Source: Shewanella maritima
Lineage (GTDB): Bacteria > Pseudomonadota > Gammaproteobacteria > Enterobacterales > Shewanellaceae
Length of the DNA stretch: 64,000 bases
Assembly (NCBI RefSeq): GCF_004295345.1
Contig: NZ_CP036200.1
Coordinates: forward strand, 2,108,001-2,172,000
Direction: 5' to 3'
Shown: in pieces, positions 1 through 6,456 of the stretch
Position numbering within the stretch: position 1 is the first letter of the stretch
Layout: each line of letters starts with the position of its first letter
Program-made: the position numbers and the translations under genes
The notes under the pieces: generated by a model
Databases searched by the model: none
Seen by the model: the letters and a program-made list of their open reading frames with translations, nothing else
Told to the model about the DNA's origin: nothing

Positions 1-85
1 AGAGTGTTTCTACAATGAGACTAAATGGACAATGACAGGAAAACGCTAGGCGCGGGCTACTACCCAAACACAAGGAATAGCAGCG

Positions 86-511
86 CTAAAACGCGCTATT
101 AATCTTACCCAAGCAACTGAGCAGTACCTTGGCTTCGTCGTTGCTAAGGTCGCTGGTTAAATCGGTCACTAAATCCAGATGCAGCTGGTTATGTTGGCGG
201 TGAATAACCTCGCCCTCTGCGGTTAGTTTCACCACAATTGCGCGGCGATCTTCTGGATGAGCGCAGCGTTCAATTAACCCTGCGCTCACGAGTTTATCTA
301 CCTGCACTGTGAGTGTGCCAGTGGTGATCGCCAGCTTTTCAGCGAGCTCTTTCATCCGCAGCGCACCATGACAGCCAAGCACTTCAATAGTGTGAGTTTG
401 CGCCAAACTGTAACCCGTTTCTTTCACCACAGACTGCTCCCACGACGCCATTTTGTCGTAGAACTCAGTCAATTTTTGGTTTAGCTGTTGGATCTGGCTA
501 GTTTGGCTCAT
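86..511 (-). CDS. MarR family transcriptional regulator
   Basis: A 141-residue winged-helix regulator of the MarR family. The central part (about residues 45-100) has the typical helix-turn-helix and wing, with MKELAEKLAITTGTLTVQVDKL followed by a GLIERC.HPEDRRAIVVKLT wing; the flanking helices would form the dimer interface. It is the downstream gene of a two-gene operon, 9 bases after the DmeF-type cation exporter, so it probably represses that operon in response to a ligand or metal. The palindromic sites at 1587-1635 upstream of dmeF are the likely operator. The ligand cannot be told from the sequence. Confidence 0.9.
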   Translation of the reverse strand: MSQTSQIQQLNQKLTEFYDKMASWEQSVVKETGYSLAQTHTIEVLGCHGALRMKELAEKLAITTGTLTVQVDKLVSAGLIERCAHPEDRRAIVVKLTAEGEVIHRQHNQLHLDLVTDLTSDLSNDEAKVLLSCLGKINSAF

Positions 512-520
512 GGGTACTCT

Positions 521-1534
521 TTATTTGGGTGCTAGGCTTTTATTAACCGATAGGGGCGAAGGATGAACTTCTAATGTTAGGTGACTGATCTTATCAAACT
601 GACTTAAAAGTTGCTTGTATTCAGCCACAGTTTTATCCCCATGCGCTTCAATAATCAAGGCGGCAGAATAATGATGACCGCTGATTTTCCACATGTGTAA
701 ATCGGTGACTTTAGCATAAGGTTTAAGCGCAATTTCAATAGCGTCGCGATACGGCTCGTCAATGTTTTCATCTAACAGTACTGGGCCTGTTTGCTGCATC
801 AAACCATAGGTCCATTTCATAATCACCACAGCGCCCACAATGCCCATAACAGCATCGAGCCAATGCCAACCGTAGAACTTACCAAACAATAATGCCACGA
901 TTGCCAATACCGAGGTCAGCGCATCAGCAAGTACATGCATATAAGCGGCGCGCAGGTTGTGGTCATGATGATGCTCATGCGAATGGCTATGATCACCAGA
1001 GTGTGAATGCCCGTGTTCATGGGAGTGGCTATGCTCATGAGAATGGCCGTGAGAGTGCCCGTGGGAATGCCCATGCGAATGATCGTGATGATGGTGATCA
1101 CCCAGCAAAAATATACTGGCGACATTTACTGCTAAACCAATAAACGCCACCATAATCGCTTCGTTAAAGTGGATTGTTTGCGGCTCGAGCAGCCTGTGCA
1201 CCGACTCCACTATCATCATTAACGCGACAATGCCCAGCACGATAGCACTGGTGTAGCCACCAAGTACGCTCACCTTGCCTGGGCCAAATGAGTAACGGTC
1301 AGAATCAGCATGTTTGCGAGCATAGCGATACGCAAACAAGGTAATACAAAATGCTGCCGCGTGAGTCCCCATGTGCCAACCGTCGGCAAGCAATGCCATC
1401 GAGCCAAACAAGGTTCCGGCGACAATCTCAACCACCATAGCAGTAACGGTCAGCAGTAATACATAAAACGTGCGGCGCTCACCCTTGTCGTGTTGAGAGG
1501 AAAAATTATGTTGGTGTTGATTGCTAAAAGTCAC
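521..1534 (-). CDS. dmeF: CDF family cation efflux transporter, DmeF-type (Co2+/Ni2+)
   Basis: A 337-residue inner-membrane cation diffusion facilitator. It has about six membrane segments; the metal-site motif LLADGWHMGTHAAA lies in segment 2 and HVLADALTSVLA in segment 5, with an Asp/His pattern typical of the DmeF branch that exports cobalt and nickel by proton antiport. Between segments 4 and 5 (about residues 145-195) is a very long His/Asp/Glu/Ser-rich cytoplasmic loop, as in DmeF and ZitB-like proteins. The short N-terminus also carries His residues. It is the first gene of the operon with the MarR regulator. Substrate choice between Co/Ni and Zn is inferred from family resemblance only. 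Confidence 0.88.
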   Translation of the reverse strand: MTFSNQHQHNFSSQHDKGERRTFYVLLLTVTAMVVEIVAGTLFGSMALLADGWHMGTHAAAFCITLFAYRYARKHADSDRYSFGPGKVSVLGGYTSAIVLGIVALMMIVESVHRLLEPQTIHFNEAIMVAFIGLAVNVASIFLLGDHHHHDHSHGHSHGHSHGHSHEHSHSHEHGHSHSGDHSHSHEHHHDHNLRAAYMHVLADALTSVLAIVALLFGKFYGWHWLDAVMGIVGAVVIMKWTYGLMQQTGPVLLDENIDEPYRDAIEIALKPYAKVTDLHMWKISGHHYSAALIIEAHGDKTVAEYKQLLSQFDKISHLTLEVHPSPLSVNKSLAPK

Positions 1535-1586
1535 AACAGCTCCTTTTGGACTTTGGAAAGTAGGATTAGATTATTTGACCCACAAA

Positions 1587-1635
1587 TAGTTTGACTACCA
1601 AACTATATTTGCAGCTTATTTTGACTATCAAACTA
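1587..1635. promoter_or_regulatory. Two MarR-type operator palindromes upstream of dmeF
   Basis: TAGTTTGACTACCAAACTA at 1587-1605 is a perfect 7-bp inverted repeat with a 5-bp centre. A second site, TATTTTGACTATCAAACTA, lies at 1617-1635, 30 bp on. Both sit 50-100 bp upstream of the dmeF start and fit autoregulation by the operon's MarR protein. The binding protein is inferred from position and symmetry. Confidence 0.7.
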
Positions 1636-1777
1636 AATCAACTCACTTTAGCTAATATTTGAGCCAGGTCACTTTGGTAAAAAATCCCTTTGGTTAAAAA
1701 TTACTTTGGTAAACATCGACGTGTTTGAACAAGTGTAGGAGTTGCAATTCAGCGCCGCTGAATTTATCATCAGCGGC

Positions 1778-1910
1778 GTCTTTGGGGAGTAACTTACTGC
1801 TAGCACAATAAAGCTGCAGTTTGTACATCAACATAATTGGTGCAAAATCACCATGGTGTATGAGATCTTCTTGCCACATCAGTGACATAGGATTTAGTGA
1901 GACCATAGAC
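1778..1910 (+). ncRNA. yybP-ykoY (Mn2+) riboswitch aptamer
   Basis: The 5' signature GGGGAGTA (1784-1791) and 3' signature GTGAGACC (1897-1904) of the yybP-ykoY manganese-sensing family are both present. The P1 arms GTCTTTGG (1778-1785) and CCATAGAC (1903-1910) pair over eight positions with one U-U mismatch. The element lies directly before a GDT1/TMEM165 family exporter, a known target class of this riboswitch. The 3' P1 arm is re-used in the competing hairpin described in the next feature. Confidence 0.85.
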
Positions 1911-1969
1911 AATACACACGAACCGAGGTGGGGCGTGGCGTATTGTCTTGGTTTGAACAATCCCACCTC
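1903..1969 (+). promoter_or_regulatory. Expression platform of the Mn2+ riboswitch
   Basis: AGACAATAC (1906-1914), which includes part of the aptamer's 3' P1 arm, pairs with GTATTGTCT (1940-1948); CACG and CGTG extend the stem inward. This hairpin excludes P1. A third pairing, GAGGTGGG (1925-1932) with CCCACCTC (1962-1969), is perfect over 8 bp and competes with the first. No U-run follows, so control of translation or of Rho access is more likely than intrinsic termination. Confidence 0.6.
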
Positions 1970-1984
1970 TATAAGAATCTAATT

Positions 1985-2542
1985 GTGAGCGTACTAGCTA
2001 TTTCTATCACCACAGTCGCACTGGCTGAGATTGGTGACAAAACTCAACTACTGTCATTGCTGCTAGCCAGCCGTTACCGTAAACCTGTACCCATCATTGC
2101 CGCGATTTTTCTGGCAACCATCGCTAATCATGCACTAGCGGCCTATCTAGGTGTCGTCGTCGCCGACTACTTATCACCACAAATACTTAATTGGGTGTTA
2201 GTTATCAGCTTTCTTGCCATGGCAGCCTGGGTTCTGGTGCCAGACAAACTAGATGATGACGAGCAAATCTCCAATAAAGGGCCATTTATCGCCAGTTTCA
2301 TTGCCTTTTTTGTGGCAGAGATTGGCGACAAAACCCAAATTGCCACCTCAATTCTAGGCGCTCAATACGCAGACGCACTTGCCATGGTTGTACTAGGCAC
2401 CACCATAGGCATGCTATTAGCCAACGTCCCTGTGGTACTAATCGGTAAGCTGTCGGCTGACAAGTTGCCGCTAGCGCTTATCCGAAAAGTCACAGCTGCA
2501 TTGTTCGTACTGCTGGCAGTTGGCGCAGCATTTTATAGTTAG
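1985..2542 (+). CDS. TMEM165/GDT1 family manganese exporter
   Basis: An inner-membrane protein of about 185 residues with six predicted membrane segments in two homologous halves. Each half carries the family signature: VALAEIGDKTQLLSLLLA near the start and FVAEIGDKTQIATSILGA about 100 residues later. Family members move Mn2+ or Ca2+ out of the cytoplasm. The Mn2+ riboswitch upstream supports Mn2+ here. The frame is open back to a GTG at 1928, but that codon lies inside the riboswitch hairpin; the GTG at 1985 (starting M-S-V-L-A-I) matches the normal family length. A strong intrinsic terminator follows at 2569. Confidence 0.88.
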   Translation: MSVLAISITTVALAEIGDKTQLLSLLLASRYRKPVPIIAAIFLATIANHALAAYLGVVVADYLSPQILNWVLVISFLAMAAWVLVPDKLDDDEQISNKGPFIASFIAFFVAEIGDKTQIATSILGAQYADALAMVVLGTTIGMLLANVPVVLIGKLSADKLPLALIRKVTAALFVLLAVGAAFYS

Positions 2543-2568
2543 CTTATCTTCTGAATTACATGCACTTA

Positions 2569-2610
2569 GAAAGAATTTTGAATTTATTTCAAAATTCTTT
2601 CGTCTTTTTT
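2569..2610 (+). terminator. Intrinsic terminator after the GDT1 gene
   Basis: A 14-bp perfect stem (GAAAGAATTTTGAA / TTCAAAATTCTTTC, 2569-2601) is followed by GTCTTTTTT. Confidence 0.9.
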
Positions 2611-2684
2611 CATCGGGCTTCGTCTTATAGGTAAGTGAATTATTTCGATACCTTTTAACGATATAAAAATCCAGGAAGCCCCAA

Positions 2685-3629
2685 ATGATTAAAGTTGTAA
2701 GTTTTAAAATCTGTCCTTTTGTTCAACGCGTCACTGCTGCACTAGCGGCGAAAAACATTGCGTTTGAAGTTGAATACATCAGCCTAAAAGACAAACCACA
2801 GTGGTTTTTAGATATCTCGCCGAATGGCCAGGTGCCAGTGCTGATCACCGAAGCGGACACCGCACTATTTGAGTCTGATGCCATTATTGAATATATCGAA
2901 GATGAATACGGCTCATTAGAACTCGACGTCACGAATGAGCAGCGTGCACTAGACCGAGCTTGGAGCTATTTGGGAACTAAGCATTACTTGGCCCAATGCA
3001 GCACCATGCGTAGCCAGGATGAGCAAACCTTTGTTGAGCGCTGCGGCAAGTTACATAAAGCGTTTGCTAAAGTTGAGAAACAGCTAAGTGCTCAAGCTAA
3101 AGCCAGCAAAGGCAACAAGTTCTTTAAATCAGATAGCATTAGCAATGTCGATATTGCTTGGTTGCCACTATTACACCGTGCACATATCGTCAAACAAGCA
3201 ACCGGACACGACTTACTGTGTTGTCTACCCAAGGTGCAGCAATGGCAACAAAACCTGCTTGAGTCAGGGCTTATAGAACAAACTGTAGCTGATGATTTTG
3301 TTGAAAAGTTTAGTGATTTTTACCTCAGCAACACTTACATTGCTGAAAATGCACCGAGCTGCTCAGACAGTTGCTACGAAATGTGTGGTGAAATGTGCAG
3401 CGAAGAGTGTTGCAGTGATGATTGCTGTAAAGACGATTGCTGTAAAGACGATTGCTGTAAAGACGATTGCTGCAAAGACGATTGCTGCAAAGACGACTGC
3501 TGCAAAGACGACTGCTGCAAAGACGACTGCTGCAAGGATGATTGTTGTAAAGACGACTGCTGCAGCGAACAAGTTAAAGCGGATTGTTGCCCAACAACAC
3601 CAACCTCAACTAAAGGTAGCTGCTGCTAA
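2685..3629 (+). CDS. GST-like protein with a C-terminal Cys-rich (DDCCK) repeat tail
   Basis: A 314-residue protein. Residues 1-80 form a glutathione S-transferase N-terminal (thioredoxin-fold) domain: VVSFKICPFVQRV, then the cis-Pro NGQVPVLI and the ESDAIIEYIEDEYG helix. Residues 85-215 form an alpha-helical GST C-terminal domain. The last ~90 residues are Cys-rich: paired or spaced Cys residues lead into ten Asp-Asp-Cys-Cys units joined mostly by Lys, ending KGSCC. The tail could bind thiophilic metals, or tether thiol cargo, while the GST part binds glutathione; this is inference. A sigma factor of SigZ type, itself ending in GKCC, follows after a small repeat element. The ATG is preceded by CAGGAAG. 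Confidence 0.85.
   Translation: MIKVVSFKICPFVQRVTAALAAKNIAFEVEYISLKDKPQWFLDISPNGQVPVLITEADTALFESDAIIEYIEDEYGSLELDVTNEQRALDRAWSYLGTKHYLAQCSTMRSQDEQTFVERCGKLHKAFAKVEKQLSAQAKASKGNKFFKSDSISNVDIAWLPLLHRAHIVKQATGHDLLCCLPKVQQWQQNLLESGLIEQTVADDFVEKFSDFYLSNTYIAENAPSCSDSCYEMCGEMCSEECCSDDCCKDDCCKDDCCKDDCCKDDCCKDDCCKDDCCKDDCCKDDCCKDDCCSEQVKADCCPTTPTSTKGSCC
3417..3564 (+). repeat. 15-bp in-frame tandem repeat (about ten units)
   Basis: Ten consecutive 15-base units of the form GAYGAYTGYTGYAAR encode Asp-Asp-Cys-Cys-Lys. Units differ by silent C/T changes that fall in blocks, as expected from repeat slippage. Copy-number change would stay in frame and alter only the tail length. Confidence 0.95.
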
Positions 3630-3654
3630 CAATTAGCATTTAACTACCAACCCT

Positions 3655-3704
3655 ATCTAGGCGGGCTGTCATCCAAATCGATGGATATCACAGCGCGCCT
3701 AGAT
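3655..3704. other. Long imperfect hairpin between GST-like gene and repeat element
   Basis: ATCTAGGCG (3655-3663) pairs perfectly with CGCCTAGAT (3696-3704). After one mismatch GCTGT pairs with ACAGC, then ATCC with GGAT. There is no U-run, so it is not a classical terminator; it may stabilise the GST mRNA 3' end or attenuate read-through to the sigma gene. Confidence 0.6.
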
Positions 3705-3715
3705 GGTTTGCATAT

Positions 3716-3925
3716 AACCTGAATTTGGGATAAGGAAGTGTCAATAGCGCTCTGAAACAGCGCTATACCTAGCTTAATGTTTCTAGCGAGATAGTTTTGT
3801 TTAGTTCAAGGCGAAGTTGCGCGTCAATAGCTGGTCTATTGCAAGTAGCTTCAACACCCTCTTTATTACTAAGAGACGAGCAAAAATAGCCGTTAGAAAC
3901 CGATTTATTGTCCAGAGTTTAGGTT
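3716..3925 (+). repeat. MITE-like element, family 1, copy 1 (about 210 bp)
   Basis: It begins AACCTGAATTTGGGATAAGG and ends GTCCAGAGTTTAGGTT, degenerate terminal inverted repeats. Its interior matches copies at 14895-15091 and 17464-17659, notably the block TAGCGAGATAGTTTTGTTTA and the end block AATAGCCGTTAGAAACCGAT. No coding capacity. It sits between the Cys-rich GST gene and the sigma gene. Confidence 0.8.
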
Positions 3926-3960
3926 ATATAGTTATACCCAAGCTTAAAAAGAGAGCAAAT

Positions 3961-4599
3961 ATGACAAGAGAGGTTGAGGTAAACATTGAACTGATTTGGT
4001 CACAGTACCGCAGCAGTTTAAAAGCATTTCTCGCGAAAAACGTTGCCAATTTGGATGACGTGGACGATCTGTTGCAAGAAATTCTAATCAAGAGCTATCA
4101 CAGTTTAGATAAGCTCAATGATGCGAAAAAACTCAAGTCCTGGTTATTCCAAATCGCTAACCGCACCATCATCGACTTTTACCGCAGTCGCGCCAGTTAC
4201 AATAAAGGCCAAGTAACTGGCTCTCTTTACGAAAATACAAGCCAGCAACACAGTGAAGATTCAAGCAACGCTCTGCAATCAGAGCTTGCAGCCACGCACT
4301 CTTTGACAACAGAGCTCATCGAAAGCGAAGATATCTACCAACAAATGTCAGCCTGTATTACACCATTTATCAATGCTCTTCCCAGCGAGCAAGCTGAGCT
4401 GCTCACTGCTGTTGAGCTAAATGGGGAAGCACAAAAAGACTACGCGGCGCGAAAACAGATTAAGTACTCGACGTTAAAGTCTCGAGTGCAAAAAAGTCGC
4501 CAGGCACTGCATGGGCTGCTCAACCAATGCTGCAAATTCACCTTAGATGCACACGGCAACTTAATCGAGTACACACCTAAATCAGGTAAGTGCTGCTAA
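3961..4599 (+). CDS. sigZ: RNA polymerase sigma factor, SigZ-type
   Basis: A 212-residue sigma-70 family protein. Region 2 is clear (residues about 8-75): IWSQYRSSLKAFLAKN, DDVDDLLQEILIKSYH and the LKSWLFQIANRTIIDFYR helix. Region 4 (about 130-185) has LNGEAQKDYAARKQIKYSTLKSRVQKSR. The C-terminus carries the Cys pairs and GNLIEYTPKSGKCC of the SigZ family. ATG 3961 has a GAGAG site; the frame is open upstream to a TTG inside the MITE, which is not the start. No anti-sigma gene is adjacent. The Cys-tailed GST protein just upstream may be a target or partner, since both proteins end in CC; this is inference. Confidence 0.85.
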   Translation: MTREVEVNIELIWSQYRSSLKAFLAKNVANLDDVDDLLQEILIKSYHSLDKLNDAKKLKSWLFQIANRTIIDFYRSRASYNKGQVTGSLYENTSQQHSEDSSNALQSELAATHSLTTELIESEDIYQQMSACITPFINALPSEQAELLTAVELNGEAQKDYAARKQIKYSTLKSRVQKSRQALHGLLNQCCKFTLDAHGNLIEYTPKSGKCC

Positions 4600-4623
4600 G
4601 AGGCCACTTACCAAAAACTAGCG

Positions 4624-5163
4624 TTACCAGTATTCAGCGGCATCTAACGCGCTAACACATTGCGATGTAACCCCTTGCACATCAATAGCCTTACCCGACA
4701 GTGATTGGGCTATCCAACCATTGGGATAACTGAGCTTATGAGGGGCTTGCACCACATCTTCAGTTATCGCTTCAAAGCCTACTTTACAGTAATAATTTGG
4801 GTCACCATAGGTGAATAACTAGTCGACATTACGCTCAACTAATTGTTGCTTGCCCCAGTTTATTAACTGCTGCCCAACGCCTTTACCTTGCTCGCTTGTC
4901 GCGACCGCAACTGGTGATAACAAATAACAGCTGTGACCGCTAGACACTGGCATAGGCGTTAGCATAATCGCGCCAACCAGTGCGTCATCTTCAAAGGCCA
5001 ATGCACCAACTAGCTCATCTGCGTCGGTAGTGTCGAGCATATTATTTACAAGCTCGCCAATTACCTTACCTTCAGCTTCCCCTTCAGAGTCACTAAACGT
5101 GTGCTTAAACAGCTCAATCACACTGTCATGATGGTGGTTTTGATACTTTATAAACTGCAACAT
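4624..5163 (-). pseudogene. GNAT family N-acetyltransferase (YhbS-like) interrupted by an amber codon
   Basis: The first 114 residues from the ATG at 5163 are an ordinary GNAT domain with the acetyl-CoA loop SEQGKGVGQQLI. An in-frame TAG at 4819-4821 then stops it just before the conserved C-terminal segment. The same frame continues uninterrupted as LFTYGDPNYYCKVGFEAI and on to EYW and a TAA at 4624, which is exactly the YhbS-like ending. A single base change (not a frameshift) separates the halves, so this is a recent pseudogene, a suppressible gene or a sequence error. A TTG at 5190 extends the frame but is not needed. Confidence 0.85.
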
Positions 5164-5540
5164 AAGGACATTTCTCGAATGAATAACCAAGCTTAATTAT
5201 ACCCAGCCTAAAACAGTGTTGCAGCAAAGCGAGTTGTTTCTGGGCCGCAAATTACCACCTTCTAAAGAAGACGGATTTGCGTGCTCCCCTTAGAAGGTAA
5301 CCTAATCAACTGAAGATATAGCTTAGAGTTGCGATAGCATTTAAAGCCTTTGAAAACATGGATGTTTTCGTCGAGCATTCTTGTAAAATAGAGAGGGGAT
5401 GTGCTTGCTGCGAGCTTTAAATGTCATTGCAACGGAGGCTAACGATTGCCCCGCAGAGATTTAGAGTATTAGAACTGACTGACGATGTCTGAATAAACGA
5501 TAACCGCTTACTGAAATAGATAATTTAGGACTGAAAACCC
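5164..5540. other. Intergenic stretch without recognised genes
   Basis: About 375 bases with no plausible coding frame. CTTCTAAAGAAG and CCCCTTAGAAGG are short local inverted motifs near 5260-5300. I see no tRNA or riboswitch; a small RNA ending at the terminator at 5541 is possible but unsupported. Confidence 0.4.
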
Positions 5541-5570
5541 AAATGCACCGCTTAACGGTGCATTTTGTTA
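5541..5570. terminator. Bidirectional intrinsic terminator
   Basis: A perfect 10-bp stem AAATGCACCG / CGGTGCATTT with loop CTTAA, flanked by T-rich sequence on the + side. It would end the minus-strand gene at 5586 and any + transcript from the upstream gap. Confidence 0.75.
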
Positions 5571-5585
5571 TTCAGCTGCGCAGAT

Positions 5586-6071
5586 TTACGACTCAGCGAA
5601 ACGGTCTAAACAACGTTGTTCGCGGCGCTTGCCTTGCTTAGCAATTTTCGCCTCGACTTCTTCAGTGCTCATCTCTTTAAAGTCTTCGCTCTCAAGACTT
5701 TTCACTAATTTGTCGATTTTGCGAATACGTGACTCTTTTAACTCATAAAACATCTTCGCTGGTGAACGGTCGAATTGATCTGAATCGATCATGTCTTCAC
5801 GCATCAGCTCTTTAATGTCACTAGCAGAGAAGCCATCAACTGCAGCCTGCATCATGCTGCTCTCATAATTACCTAAAAACTCACATTGCTCAGCAACCGA
5901 TGCATCGACAGGAAAGGTTTGATCCAGGTTCCCCGTATCTGCACTGCTGGTAAGCGACAGTAGCAGTAATACCGCTACAACTGCGCCACCACCAAAGATA
6001 AGTTTCTTTTTATTATCTTCACCGCCAAGTGTTTGGTTAGTGTCATTTGTTTGCTTAGTATCTGTCATCAT
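5586..6071 (-). CDS. Hypothetical single-pass membrane protein
   Basis: About 161 residues, no family recognised. A short polar N-terminus (TKQTNDTNQTLGGEDNKKK) precedes one hydrophobic segment (GGGAVVAVLLLLSLTSS), so the protein is probably anchored with its C-terminal ~110 residues in the periplasm. That part is charged and helical, with two Cys residues (EQCEF near the membrane, EQRCLDRF near the end) that could form a disulfide. The ATG at 6071 is placed well after AAGAGG; upstream ATG 6077 abuts it. It is monocistronic between two terminators. Confidence 0.65.
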   Translation of the reverse strand: MMTDTKQTNDTNQTLGGEDNKKKLIFGGGAVVAVLLLLSLTSSADTGNLDQTFPVDASVAEQCEFLGNYESSMMQAAVDGFSASDIKELMREDMIDSDQFDRSPAKMFYELKESRIRKIDKLVKSLESEDFKEMSTEEVEAKIAKQGKRREQRCLDRFAES

Positions 6072-6077
6072 CTTCAT

Positions 6078-6395
6078 CCTCTTGCTTGTCGGTATTAGTT
6101 AGCAAGCCAACGGCGCATCTCATTTTTGCGCTAACAATTAGCTTGTTGTTTAACTTGGGATGAATGATAAGTAGATGTTTGCCACAGACACATTGACGTA
6201 AGGGTAAATTATTTACGCAATTTTATTTTCTATAGCTAACTCGTCATCGGTACTCATACAAACCCTACGAGCTATTGGAGTAAGTTTTCTCGGCAGGAAT
6301 GCCGTGGCGAAGCCATCACGGCGTCTTGCGGAAATAGCGCGTAGGATTGATTCCAAATGGGGTACACATGCAGTCACTCAGTGCGATAGATGCAA
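6078..6395. other. Intergenic stretch with a long imperfect palindrome
   Basis: The most structured part is 6264-6345: CCTACGAGCTATT at the left and AATAGCGCGTAGG at the right pair over 12 of 13 positions, enclosing an inner hairpin GCCGTG / CACGGC (6301-6321). Otherwise it is AT-rich, with GTAAATTATTTAC at about 6205. No gene is supported. Confidence 0.5.
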
Positions 6396-6430
6396 ACAAA
6401 AACAGCCACCCAATCTGGGTAGCTGTTTAA
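6396..6430 (-). terminator. Terminator of the first RND efflux operon
   Basis: Read on the minus strand, AACAGCTACCCA pairs with TGGGTGGCTGTT around a 3-base loop and is followed by TTTTTG. It is 27 bases beyond the permease stop codon. Confidence 0.85.
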
Positions 6431-6456
6431 TCTAGAGACACCTTAACGCTTAAGCG

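Noticed and set aside
892..1143. His/Asp-rich frames opposite and within dmeF
   Set aside because: They are shadows of the His-rich loop codons in other frames.
1694..1966. 90-codon minus-strand frame
   Set aside because: It covers the Mn2+ riboswitch and has no family resemblance or ribosome site.
3416..3567. Regular short repeats that might look like a CRISPR array
   Set aside because: Units are 15 bases with no spacers and translate in frame as part of the GST-like protein.
3292..3636. Low-complexity frame rich in Ala, Lys and Thr
   Set aside because: It is the +1 reading of the 15-bp repeat inside the GST-like gene.
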